Assembly: GCA_964456625.1 (NCBI GenBank)
Contig: CAYWBO010000005.1
Location: forward strand, 1-64,000
Direction: 5' to 3'
DNA from: Sulfidibacterium sp964456625
GTDB lineage: Bacteria > Bacteroidota > Bacteroidia > Bacteroidales > F082
Length of the DNA stretch: 64,000 nt
Below, piece after piece: positions 41,931 to 51,532 of the stretch. Both the position numbers and the translations under genes were made by a program. Below the pieces are notes generated by a model that was given only the letters and a program-made list of their open reading frames with translations, was not told where the DNA came from and ran no database searches. The stretch's first letter is position 1, and each line of letters opens with the position of its first letter.

Positions 41931-44704
41931 AAACAGCTTTCCTTTTCATAACGTTACTTTTCCTGTCTGTTTCAACATTTGCTCAGAATTCTGAAAAAAT
42001 GATGAATTGCCGCTTCAATAATGTTCCCTTTGAGAAATTCTGCGCCGAAGTGTATCAGGAAACCGGTGTCAGGGTATTTTATGAACAACAATGGGTCCGT
42101 AGCCTTAAAGTCACGGTAAATGTTGACAATATTACGGCAAAACAGGCGGTGATGCTTGCTATCAGAAACACCAAACTGGAAGTTTCGCAGTGGTACAACG
42201 ATCTGGTGCTGATGCCACAAGAGAAACTTTTTACAAAACTTCCCACCTACCATTACGAAATAATACCTACGACCAAAGAAAGCACTGTTGCTGCCAGGAA
42301 AATGACCACCATCGAAGAAAAATATCTGATTGGCAGGAAGCCTGGTGTTATCAAAACCATCAGTGTCGGACATCAGGAAGGCCCTTTGGATAATGGTAAA
42401 GCCGTTATTTTGGGACGGATTATGGACGAAGAGACAGGAGCACCGGTCGCTTTTGCCACATGTTATATCGAAGAAACAAAAACAGGGGCTGTTTCAGGAA
42501 AGAACGGATTTTTTACACTCATCCTAAAACCGGGAAAATATACACTCTCATTCAATTACATGGGATATCAAAACAAGAAACTTATGGTGCAGGTATTATC
42601 CGGAGGAAAATTAACCATAAGCCTTCGGAATACGGCATTCCAAATCCACGAATTAGTGGTTCACGGGGACCGTCAGATGAGCATGACCAAAAAAGTTCCG
42701 GGTATTGATAAGATTTCCATGACTTCCATCAAGGGGTTACCGATGATGATGGGTGAGCGTAATATACTGAATGTTTCGGGAACATTGCCGGGCATCGTAA
42801 GTGAAGGAGAAGGAACCGCCGGATTAAATGTTCGCGGGGGCGGTGCGGACCAGAATGCTTTCTATATTAATAAGATTCCTATCTATAACACATCACACTT
42901 GTTCGGTTTCTTTCCTGCTTTCAATTCCGATATTATAAAAGACTTTTCCATTTACAAAGGTTATATTCCAGCCAAATACGGGGGACGTCTGTCTTCTGTA
43001 TTCAATATAATGACAAAGCAGGGAGACATGAAACGCTTCACGGCACACGGAGGGATAAGTCCCGTTACCGGAAATATAGAGTTGGAAGGTCCCATAAAAA
43101 AGGATGTATTGTCCTATATCTTTAGTTTCAGGTCGACATACTCTGACTGGATTTTGAAAAGAATTAATGATCCTACTATTAAAGCCAGCGCTGCCAATTT
43201 TTACGATTATTCCGGGGGGCTATCATACAGTGCAGCCAACACCCAGATGCAGCTTTTCTACTACCATAGTTTCGACCATTTCAAGCTTGCTGAAATTGAC
43301 GACTATAATTATTCTAATAACGGAGCTTCATTGGATATTAACCATAATTTTTCCAACACATTCAGAGGCGATTTTACATTCATTGCCTCACAATATGCTT
43401 TTAGTACCGTTAACAAAGAACAACTTTCAAGCGCATATCAACAAGCTTATAATATGGGGCATTACGAAGCAAGAGCGGATTTTGAGAAAACTATAAGCAA
43501 TTCTAATTCCGTTAATTTCGGATTTGGAGCCGTGCTTCATAAACTTGACAGGGGAAATGTCATTCCTTACGATACAACGTCGCTGTTGGTACCCGTGGCA
43601 TTGGGCAAAGAAAAAGGAATTTCGGCATCGGTTTATCTGTCCGACACTTACAAACCCTTCCCTCTTTTAAGTATCACTGCCGGGATGAGGTTTACCATGT
43701 ATTCACCGCTTGGACCTTCGACAGAATACAACTATCAACCGGGCATGCCGGTGGATCCTCTTTACATAAGCGATACCGTCCACTTTGGAAATAACGTCCC
43801 TATTCAATGGTACCCTGAACCGGATGTACGGGCTGCCATACAATACCAAACGGACGAAAATGGGAGCATCAAACTGGCTTTCAATCAAATGCACCAAAAT
43901 CTATTCATGTTAAATAATACACTGGCCATATCGCCTAATGTTCAATGGAAGCTGGCTGACTCTCATATCCGGCCTTCAAAAAGTAATCAGGTCTCTTTTG
44001 GAGTATTCAGGACCATGCCAAAAACAGGAATGGAAGCCTCGGTTGAAGTATATTATAAAGAAGAAATCGATGATCCCCAATTTAAAGACGGAGCTTCGTT
44101 TATAAGTACTCAGCATATAGAAACGGAAATTTTGCAAGGAAACGGAAAGAGTTATGGTGTAGAAGTGCTTTTAAAACGTACCAATCGAAAACTCAACGGA
44201 TGGCTGTCGTATACTTATTCACGGTCACTGATGCGGGTAAACGGAGGGCAAATCTGGAACAGCATAAATAATGGAGAGACCTATCCATCGAATTATGATA
44301 TCCCGAATATCTTGAACCTGGTGATGGACTACCATTTAAATATGCGCATCACTTTTTCCACCATTATGACGTACCGGACCGGCAGGCCCATCACCTATCC
44401 GGTTTCCGGATATTATGTAAACGGGGTGCCTTATTTAAATTATTCAAGCCGCAATGCATACAGGATCCCGAATTATTTTCGTATGGATGCATCCATGGCG
44501 ATAGAAGGGAATCTTAAAAGGCATAAATTCATGCACAGCTCATTTGTTTTAAGTGTTTACAATCTGACCGGGAGAAAAAATCCCTATTCTGTATATTTTA
44601 GTTCATCCGAGGGCAATATAAATTCATATTCCTATTCTGTAATAGGCGTGCCTATTTTTACCATTACATGGAATTTCAAACTGGGAAATTATGCTTCGGA
44701 ATAA
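41927..44704 (+). CDS. TonB-dependent receptor with STN and CarboxypepD domains, copy 1
   Basis: A 925-aa outer-membrane receptor. It has a signal peptide (MKTAFLFITLLFLSVSTFAQ), an STN domain (about 27-95, FNNVPFEKFCAEVYQETG) and a carboxypeptidase regulatory-like domain (159-236). The plug is at about 265-366 (LPMMMGERNILNVSGTLPGI, NVRGGGADQNAFYINKIP). The barrel runs to 925 and ends TITWNFKLGNYASE. The STN domain implies signalling, as in FecA, but no FecI/FecR pair is in the window. The start is coupled to the upstream remnant (ATGA). The DUF4249 gene overlaps the last 14 bp. The imported substrate is unknown. Confidence 0.93.
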   Translation: MKTAFLFITLLFLSVSTFAQNSEKMMNCRFNNVPFEKFCAEVYQETGVRVFYEQQWVRSLKVTVNVDNITAKQAVMLAIRNTKLEVSQWYNDLVLMPQEKLFTKLPTYHYEIIPTTKESTVAARKMTTIEEKYLIGRKPGVIKTISVGHQEGPLDNGKAVILGRIMDEETGAPVAFATCYIEETKTGAVSGKNGFFTLILKPGKYTLSFNYMGYQNKKLMVQVLSGGKLTISLRNTAFQIHELVVHGDRQMSMTKKVPGIDKISMTSIKGLPMMMGERNILNVSGTLPGIVSEGEGTAGLNVRGGGADQNAFYINKIPIYNTSHLFGFFPAFNSDIIKDFSIYKGYIPAKYGGRLSSVFNIMTKQGDMKRFTAHGGISPVTGNIELEGPIKKDVLSYIFSFRSTYSDWILKRINDPTIKASAANFYDYSGGLSYSAANTQMQLFYYHSFDHFKLAEIDDYNYSNNGASLDINHNFSNTFRGDFTFIASQYAFSTVNKEQLSSAYQQAYNMGHYEARADFEKTISNSNSVNFGFGAVLHKLDRGNVIPYDTTSLLVPVALGKEKGISASVYLSDTYKPFPLLSITAGMRFTMYSPLGPSTEYNYQPGMPVDPLYISDTVHFGNNVPIQWYPEPDVRAAIQYQTDENGSIKLAFNQMHQNLFMLNNTLAISPNVQWKLADSHIRPSKSNQVSFGVFRTMPKTGMEASVEVYYKEEIDDPQFKDGASFISTQHIETEILQGNGKSYGVEVLLKRTNRKLNGWLSYTYSRSLMRVNGGQIWNSINNGETYPSNYDIPNILNLVMDYHLNMRITFSTIMTYRTGRPITYPVSGYYVNGVPYLNYSSRNAYRIPNYFRMDASMAIEGNLKRHKFMHSSFVLSVYNLTGRKNPYSVYFSSSEGNINSYSYSVIGVPIFTITWNFKLGNYASE

Positions 44705-46006
44705 ATTCATAGCGATTGTTGTGATACTATTTACACTATCATCCTGTGTAAAATTTTACACGCCGAAAATTAAAGGCTCGGACGAAAATCAATACGTCGT
44801 AAATGGACAGGTGACCATGGGAGCACAAACACAAACAGTAAATGTTTCTATGACAGCCCCCATCAATAATCTTACTTACAAACCCGTCACAGGTTGCATT
44901 GTCACGATCCGCGATAATGAAAAACACAATTTCCCAATGACGGATTNNNNNNNNNNNNNNNNNNNNNNNNNNNNNNNNNNNNNNNNNNNNNNNNNNNNNN
45001 NNNNNNNNNNNNNNNNNNNNNNNNNNNNNNNNNNNNNNNNNNNNNNGGTTGCATTGTCACGATCCGCGATAATGAAAAACACAATTTCCCAATGACGGAT
45101 TTGGGGAACGGGGACTATTCCACCCAGGTTGATCCTCAATACCTGGTACCGGGCCATGTTTTCAGTATAAATGTTATTACACCTGACGGAGACAGCATCG
45201 TCTCTGATTATGATACATTGCAGCAGGTTCCGCCGGTGGATTCCATCCATTATCAGGTAAAAGCTATTGAAAGTAATGTGCCGCTGCAAACCAAACAAGG
45301 CGTGCAAATTTACATTGACCTGAAAGGGACAAATGCCGACAGCCGTTACTATCGGTGGAACATTTATGAAACATGGGAATATCACGCAAAATATCCTTTA
45401 GAATACTGGTACGACGGAACAATGCATCATAATATTCCGCCGGATTCTTCCAAATTTACCTGTTGGGATACAAAAAAAAGACCTGAGATTTTTACACTAT
45501 CTACCGCAAACTTGGCGCAAAACAAATACAATGATTTCAAGCTGCAGTACATTTCGGCTAACTCTAACAAACTCGCCCACGGTTACAGCATGCTTGTAGA
45601 ACAACTTGCCATAACCAAGCAAGCCTATAATTATTGGTATCAGATGAAAACCAATAGTACTCAGGAGGGGGGATTATATGTAAAACAACCCGTTACGATA
45701 CGCGGAAACCTTCGTGATATTACCCATCCCGATAAAGCAGTGCTTGGGTTTTTCAGTGCTGAATCAGCAAGTTACAAACGTATTTTTATACCCCCTGTTC
45801 CCGGATTAACCTTAAATTATATTGTGGCCTGCGAAGAAATTCAACTCCATTACATAAACGGCCAATTGATGCTTGATAAAAAGTATTGGCCGGCAGCCAT
45901 TTTAGCGGGTCCGAATGGTCCGCTTCCATATAGATTAGAGCCTTATTGCGTTAATTGTCTGTTATTGGGCGGCACAAATGTCAAACCTTCATTTTGGCCA
46001 AATTGA
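44691..46006 (+). CDS. DUF4249 family lipoprotein, copy 1 (false gap inside)
   Basis: The frame contains the 100-N gap (44947-45046), but both flanks carry the same 55 bases. Joining 44946 to 45102 gives an intact 386-aa frame reading FPMTD-LGNGDYSTQV, matching copy 2. The lipobox is LSSC near residue 19, so it is an outer-membrane lipoprotein, probably surface exposed. Further features are the DUF4249 N-terminal strand region (YVVNGQVTMGAQTQTVNV), the WEYHAKYP block and the C-terminal YCVNCLLLGGTNVKPSFW with paired cysteines. It overlaps the receptor gene and lies 1 bp before the MG2-like gene. As in other Bacteroidota receptor-lipoprotein pairs, it may capture the substrate. That is inference. 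Confidence 0.88.
44892..44946 (+). repeat. 55-bp repeat, left flank of gap
   Basis: Identical to 45047-45101. Together with the 100 Ns it marks two contigs that end in the same 55-mer, so one copy and the Ns are artefact. Confidence 0.9.
44947..45046. other. Assembly gap (100 N), probably not real
   Basis: The left and right flanks duplicate the same 55 bases. Collapsing them restores the reading frame and matches the copy-2 protein. Confidence 0.9.
45047..45101 (+). repeat. 55-bp repeat, right flank of gap
   Basis: Identical to 44892-44946. See that entry. Confidence 0.9.
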
Positions 46007-46007
46007 T

Positions 46008-47687
46008 ATGAACAAAAAATATTATAAATACTACCCGCTGATGCTACTGTTGCTGGCTTTCCCTCCGATACTGAGGGGTCAGGCGAGTAATGGATTTCCG
46101 AAAGCTGAGAAACTGGCATTATTCACGGATCGCGGCATATATATTACCGGCGAAGAAGTGCATTTTACGACTTTTGTCATGAACCATTCAATACAAGGAC
46201 TTAGTTACATTCTATATGCAGAAATTATCGAGCCGGATGGAACAAAGATCACCGGGGGTAAATTTCCTTTGACTCACTCCTCAGCACATGGATGTCTGAC
46301 CATTCCGTCGGAAAGTATAACCGGGAATTACTACCTCAGAGTTTATACAAAATACATGAGGAATCTGGGCCCCACATCATTTGCCTGTGTAGGCCTGAAG
46401 ATTATCAATCCCCATAAATCAAATATGCTGAGAGGAAAGGATACTTTGAAAATTATATCGGACGAGCATATTGAAAGATCATCAGGTAACATCCTGAAGA
46501 TTTCTACTGACAAAACAGTCTATCTCCCTCGTGAAGAAGCAAATGTGACAGTTAGAACAAACAGCGAATCAAAAGAAATTCTGGGGCTCAGCATTTCCGT
46601 AATTCCCGAAGTTGCCGCTCCCGAAACCATGTTTAACAAGGATACCGAAGCACGCCAAGTAGATTCTATTCGCTTCTATACTGAAAACAGAGGGCCTTCG
46701 CTTACAGGGATTTTAAGAGACAGTATAACAAAAAGGCCGGAGGCCGGGGCGAGAGTGAACCTTTCCATTACCGGGGACAGGGTAGACTTTCTGGTTGCCA
46801 AAACCGATAAAAACGGTCATTTTTATTTTTCGTTACCTCCTTATTCCGGAAAACATGATCTATTTATTAACCCACAAAACATTCCGGGAAAGCACCCTGA
46901 GATCTTTGTCCATAATGACTTTTCCACAGCACCAATTCAACTGCCTGATCCAGTATTTAATATAGATTCTATTGAACGGGCGGTGGCTTTCCATATGGCA
47001 CAGAATTTCCGTCTCAGGCAACGCTTTGATAATGATAGTGCCCGTTGTGATAAAAAAACTTCAAATTCTAAAGAAACTTTATTTGTAGAACCTTCTTATA
47101 CTCTGAAACTCAACAATTATATTCAGCTTCCTACTCTTGAAGCTTACCTGGATAATCTTCCTTCCTCGGTAAAAGTCAGAAGGCGCCACGGAAAGAAATA
47201 TTTCAAAATAGTGGATCTACAACCCCCAATGGATTCTTTGGATCCGCTGGTGTTGGTTGATGGAGTAGCCATAGATGATCAGGAAAAGATTCTGGCTTTA
47301 TCACCCACAAATATTTCCCGCATCGAGGTGGTGAATATCCCCTATAAAATTGGCTATATGAAATATGGCGGCATCGTGAATATCGTTTCAAAGAAAGGTG
47401 ATTTTGCCGGGATTGATTTACCCAACTCGGGGATGTTTCTCAATTATGCTTTTCTCCACGACAGTTGTCGTTGTGCCATCACAATCCCGCGCACCGCAAA
47501 TCGCCCTGACGCAAGAAACACACTCTACTGGAATCCCGATGTCAGTATAATTTCAGGAAATGTGATCCATTTTTCATTTACCACCGGAGACGCCCCCGGC
47601 AGATATGCCATCGTGTTTCAGGGGATTGATGCCCGGGGAACCCCCTTCCTGCAAAAGAAAATTATTGTGGTGCAGTCAAAGCCATAA
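46008..47687 (+). CDS. Secreted MG2-like protein with CarboxypepD and plug-like segments, copy 1
   Basis: A 559-aa protein from the ATG at 46008 (MNKKYYKYYPLMLLLLAFPP), with a signal peptide ending about LRGQ. The mature start PKAEKLALFTDRGIYITGEE is a macroglobulin-type MG2 domain (about 30-130). A carboxypeptidase regulatory-like region follows (GPSLTGILRDSITKRPEAGA). Then comes a TonB-plug-like segment: LVLVDGVAIDD, SPTNISRIEVV and YGGIVNIVSKKGDFAG. The C-terminal strand domain starts RNTLYWNPDVS. It lacks a barrel, so it is not a transporter, and probably docks on the adjacent receptor. Paired cysteines occur in DSCRCAI. It begins 1 bp after the DUF4249 stop. Confidence 0.85.
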   Translation: MNKKYYKYYPLMLLLLAFPPILRGQASNGFPKAEKLALFTDRGIYITGEEVHFTTFVMNHSIQGLSYILYAEIIEPDGTKITGGKFPLTHSSAHGCLTIPSESITGNYYLRVYTKYMRNLGPTSFACVGLKIINPHKSNMLRGKDTLKIISDEHIERSSGNILKISTDKTVYLPREEANVTVRTNSESKEILGLSISVIPEVAAPETMFNKDTEARQVDSIRFYTENRGPSLTGILRDSITKRPEAGARVNLSITGDRVDFLVAKTDKNGHFYFSLPPYSGKHDLFINPQNIPGKHPEIFVHNDFSTAPIQLPDPVFNIDSIERAVAFHMAQNFRLRQRFDNDSARCDKKTSNSKETLFVEPSYTLKLNNYIQLPTLEAYLDNLPSSVKVRRRHGKKYFKIVDLQPPMDSLDPLVLVDGVAIDDQEKILALSPTNISRIEVVNIPYKIGYMKYGGIVNIVSKKGDFAGIDLPNSGMFLNYAFLHDSCRCAITIPRTANRPDARNTLYWNPDVSIISGNVIHFSFTTGDAPGRYAIVFQGIDARGTPFLQKKIIVVQSKP

Positions 47688-48019
47688 TTTGACTGCTTTC
47701 CATGCTTTCAAAGACACTGATTTTCGATCCGGGACATAATATGATGCCAAAAAAAAAAAAAATACTTTACAGCTAGGAACAAAAGATCAAGAACCTGTTT
47801 AAGAATTCTCACAGGTAGGGAAAATTGTATAAATGGCCAGATTATCCAGCTTTTTGGCCAAATACTAAATGAAGAGAAGTTGACGAGAATTTACTTTTGT
47901 TAAAAACAATGATGAACCCTAGAAAGGACGTTAACTCAATCACAAAAAAGAATCTCCCGGAAACCTCGTAAAACGGATCCGGCAGTGAAAACTGTATAAG
48001 TTCATAACGAAAATAATTA
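47688..48019. other. Intergenic region between cassette copies
   Basis: About 330 bp. It holds a 14-A homopolymer (47749-47762) and a lone TACTTTTG (47892-47899) that matches the -7 consensus but lies over 120 bp upstream of the copy-2 start. No clear similarity to the region upstream of copy 1 was seen. Confidence 0.55.
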
Positions 48020-51000
48020 TTGATAAAAAATAACAAGAAACCCGAATTGAATTCCCACCTAAAGATAAAACTCCGGTCAATTTTATTATTGTTACTGGTT
48101 GTGATGATTTTCGACGCCAAGAGTTTTTCACAAATCCCTGACTCTGTTTTTACCGCAAATCATGTTTACGGACCTAACGCCCTCTTGTACAACGGGCCGT
48201 CCTATACATTTTTCCCTCCACCCGGCACCAGGGGCTCCCAGTTTCTGGACGGATCCGAATTTGTAAAAGGCTCTGTTCAGCTCAGGGGAGAAAACTTCAA
48301 CGACGTCTTACTCAATTATGATGCTTTTAACCAGCAAATTGTCCTTGAGTACAAAACAAGGATGAACGATCTGATGGGAATCATTTTACCGAATACCTGG
48401 ATTAAATCCGCAAATATTGGGGAAAAGCATTTTGAAGTTCTTTCATTTCAGGGCATCCAATCAAGAATTTACCAGGTCATTGGGGAAGGGTATTTTCAAA
48501 TTCTTTACAGATGGCAAAAGTACCTCAGGCCTACTGAGGATCCGAATGAATCCTATATGGTCTTCTCTGCGCCATCACGGGAATCCTATCTGAGATCAGG
48601 CAACAAGCTCATGCGGTACAAAAGCAACAAGAGTTTTGTTGCTTTATTTGCCCCCCGGAATAAACCGGCGATCAAAAGATATCTCCGGCAAAACCGAATT
48701 AAACTAAATACGCCAAAAAAATCAAGATTGCCGGATATCCTTCGACTTATCAATTATTGTAATACCCTCACCGGCAAAGAGAAAACGGCTTTGAATGCCC
48801 CGTCTTCAACACGGACACCAAATACTGAAAAAGTAATGAGTTGCCGTTTTAATGAGGTGCCTTTCGAAAAATTTTGCACTGAAGTATATCAGGAAACGGG
48901 AGTCAGGGTACTTTACCTGCAGAAATGGGTTAACAACCTTAAAATCACGCTCAATGCCAACAATATTACGGCACTCGAGGCAGTGACGCTTGCTGTCAGG
49001 AATACCGGGATTGAAGTTTCCAGTTGGAATCATTGCCTTTTGTTGATGCCACATGAAAAGCTGTTTACGACACTTCCCTCCTTTCGGGTCGAGAAACAAC
49101 GCGTGACATCGAATATAAATACCAGGGAAATGACGGCCAGTGAAAAAAGGTACCTCACAGGAAGAAGACCAGGTGTCGTTGAGACCATTAAAGTCGGACA
49201 CAAAGGAGGAAATTTGGCTAATGGTAAAGCGACTATCCTGGGAAGGATCATCGATCAGGAAACCGGAGAACCGATCGTTTATGCTACTTGTTATGTTAAA
49301 GAAACCGGAACAGGTGACGTTTCGGGAAAGAATGGGTTTTTTACGCTGATCTTAAAACCAGGGAAATATACTTGTACGTTCAATTACATGGGTTATCAAC
49401 GGCAAAACATGCTGGTGGACGTGCAATCCAGCGGAAAATTCACCATAAAACTTCTCAAAGCCGTTTACCAGATGCAGGAATTAGTGGTTCATGGAGACCG
49501 CCAGGTGATTATGACTGAAAAGTTACCTGGTATTGATAAAGTAACGATGCGCTCCATCAAGGGCCTGCCGATGATGATGGGGGAACGTAATATTTTAAAA
49601 GTTTCGGGAACTTTACCCGGGATTGTCAGTGAAGGAGAAGGCACATCCGGATTAAGCGTACGTGGAGGCGGATCAGATCAGAATGCTTTCTATATTAACA
49701 AGATTCCTGTTTATAATACAACGCATCTTTTTGGTTTCTTCCCGGCTTTCAATGCAAATATCATAAAAGACTTTTCGGTTTACAAAGGTTACGTCCCGGT
49801 CATGTACGGAGGACGCCTGTCTTCTGTTTTTAACGTAATTACGAAGCAGGGCGACATGAAACGTTTTACCGCACATGGGGGAATAAGTCCTGTTGCCGCA
49901 AATATCGAACTTGAAGGGCCGATCAAAAAAGATACTTTGTCCTATATTTTTAGCGGAAGATCAACATATTCCGACTGGATCCTGCAAAAAATCAATGATC
50001 CCACAATCAGTTCCAGTGCTGCCAATTTTTATGATTATACGGGCGAAATTTCATACAATACCCCGAAAACCCAGATGCAATTGTTCTATTATCACAGTTT
50101 TGATCATTTTAAGCTTGCTGAAATTGACGATTACAATTATTCTAATAATGGAGCTTCCTGGGAAATCCACCATAATTTTTCCAACTCTTTTAGTGGAGAC
50201 TTCACACTCATCGGTTCACAATATAAATTCAATACGATTGATGAAGAACAACCTATAAGTGCCTATCAACAGGCTTACAAAATGGAACATTACGAGGCAA
50301 ATGCTAATTTTAGCAAAACCTTAAACAATAACAATACGCTTAATTTCGGAGGTAGTGTCGTGCTTCATGAGCTTAACCGGGGAAACGTAATCCCTTATGG
50401 AAAGAGTTCGCTGCTTACCCCTGTAGCACTGGGTAAAGAAAAAGGGATCTCAGCATCCGCCTATTTATCTGATACCTACAATCCCACCCCTCTTTTAAGT
50501 ATCACCGCAGGTATGAGATTTACAATGTACTCGCCTCTTGGGCCTAAGACGGTATTGAATTATCAGCCGGGTATGCCGCTAGATTTGAGCTACGTAAGTG
50601 ATACCGTCAACTATGGAAACAATGTCCCGATACACTGGTATCCCGAACCGGATATAAGGGCTGCTATAAAATACCAAACCGATGAAAATGGCAGCATCAA
50701 ATTGGCTTTCAATCAAATGCACCAGAATATATTTATGTTAAATAATAACCTTGCCATATCTCCCAACGTCCAATGGAAATTGGCTGACTATCATATTCAA
50801 CCTTCCAAAAGCAATCAAATCTCTTTGGGAATTTTCAGGACTTTGCCTAAAACAGGACTGGGAGCATCCGTGGAAGTATATTATAAAGAAGAATCCAATA
50901 ATCCTCAATTTAAAGACGGATCTTCTTTTTTAAGTACTGCACACGTGGAAACGCAGATCTTGCAGGGAAAAGAAAAGAGTTACGGTGTAGAAGTGCTTTT

Positions 51001-51532
51001 AAAACGTACCAATCGGAAACTTAACGGGTGGCTGTCATACACTTATTCACGGTCACTGATACGCGTAAATGGCGGGCAAATTTGGAACAGTATAAACAAT
51101 GGGGACGTTTATCCTTCTGATTATGACATCCCGAATGATTTAAACATGGTGATCGACTACCATTTAAATATGCGGGTATCCCTTTCAGCAATTATGACAT
51201 ACAGAACCGGAAGACCCATTACCTATCCGATTTCTGTCTACTATTTTAACAAGGCGCCTTATTTAGAGTATTCAAGCCGTAATGCTTACCGGATTCCGAA
51301 TTATTTTCGCCTGGATGCCTCCATGGCCATTGAAGGAAATCTTAAAAGGCATAAATTCATGCACAGCTCGTTTGTTTTAAGTGTTTATAATCTAACGGGG
51401 AGACAAAATCCTTATACGGTATATTTTAATACGTCAAACGGCAGAATCAACGGATATTTCTACTCTTTATTAGGGGTACCGATTTTTACTGTTACATGGA
51501 ACTTCAAACTGGGAAATTATGCTTCGGAATAA
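48020..51532 (+). CDS. Fusion of secreted domain with STN-type TonB-dependent receptor, copy 2
   Basis: A 1170-aa fused receptor. Residues about 15-38 are a signal peptide (LKIKLRSILLLLLVVMIFDA). A ~215-residue domain follows (VFTANHVYGPNALLYNG, then YFQILYRWQKYLRP) that is otherwise found, from memory, as a separate secreted protein. A low-complexity linker leads to STN (MSCRFNEVPFEKFCTEVYQE), CarboxypepD, plug and barrel as in copy 1. The start is not ATG: TTG at 48020, or TTG at 48047 nearer the signal peptide. The base triplet aligned with the copy-1 ATG is CTA. The last 14 bp overlap the DUF4249 gene. Confidence 0.9.
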   Translation: MIKNNKKPELNSHLKIKLRSILLLLLVVMIFDAKSFSQIPDSVFTANHVYGPNALLYNGPSYTFFPPPGTRGSQFLDGSEFVKGSVQLRGENFNDVLLNYDAFNQQIVLEYKTRMNDLMGIILPNTWIKSANIGEKHFEVLSFQGIQSRIYQVIGEGYFQILYRWQKYLRPTEDPNESYMVFSAPSRESYLRSGNKLMRYKSNKSFVALFAPRNKPAIKRYLRQNRIKLNTPKKSRLPDILRLINYCNTLTGKEKTALNAPSSTRTPNTEKVMSCRFNEVPFEKFCTEVYQETGVRVLYLQKWVNNLKITLNANNITALEAVTLAVRNTGIEVSSWNHCLLLMPHEKLFTTLPSFRVEKQRVTSNINTREMTASEKRYLTGRRPGVVETIKVGHKGGNLANGKATILGRIIDQETGEPIVYATCYVKETGTGDVSGKNGFFTLILKPGKYTCTFNYMGYQRQNMLVDVQSSGKFTIKLLKAVYQMQELVVHGDRQVIMTEKLPGIDKVTMRSIKGLPMMMGERNILKVSGTLPGIVSEGEGTSGLSVRGGGSDQNAFYINKIPVYNTTHLFGFFPAFNANIIKDFSVYKGYVPVMYGGRLSSVFNVITKQGDMKRFTAHGGISPVAANIELEGPIKKDTLSYIFSGRSTYSDWILQKINDPTISSSAANFYDYTGEISYNTPKTQMQLFYYHSFDHFKLAEIDDYNYSNNGASWEIHHNFSNSFSGDFTLIGSQYKFNTIDEEQPISAYQQAYKMEHYEANANFSKTLNNNNTLNFGGSVVLHELNRGNVIPYGKSSLLTPVALGKEKGISASAYLSDTYNPTPLLSITAGMRFTMYSPLGPKTVLNYQPGMPLDLSYVSDTVNYGNNVPIHWYPEPDIRAAIKYQTDENGSIKLAFNQMHQNIFMLNNNLAISPNVQWKLADYHIQPSKSNQISLGIFRTLPKTGLGASVEVYYKEESNNPQFKDGSSFLSTAHVETQILQGKEKSYGVEVLLKRTNRKLNGWLSYTYSRSLIRVNGGQIWNSINNGDVYPSDYDIPNDLNMVIDYHLNMRVSLSAIMTYRTGRPITYPISVYYFNKAPYLEYSSRNAYRIPNYFRLDASMAIEGNLKRHKFMHSSFVLSVYNLTGRQNPYTVYFNTSNGRINGYFYSLLGVPIFTVTWNFKLGNYASE

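Larger units (their letters stand above)
41724..47687 (+). repeat. Tandem cassette copy 1 (TonB receptor, DUF4249, MG2-like)
   Basis: The gene order and protein sequences match copy 2 (48020-54357). Similarity is very strong in the plug, the first barrel strands and the last barrel strands, and weaker in the signal regions and linkers. It is a diverged duplication of about 6 kb, oriented head to tail. Confidence 0.9.

Noticed and set aside
44902..45084. Minus-strand open frames across the 44947 gap
   Set aside because: They are the antisense of the DUF4249 gene, read through the duplicated flanks and Ns.
47749..47762. 14-A homopolymer between cassette copies
   Set aside because: Probably a slippage-prone tract or sequencing uncertainty; it lies more than 250 bp from the next gene and no phase-variation link is visible.
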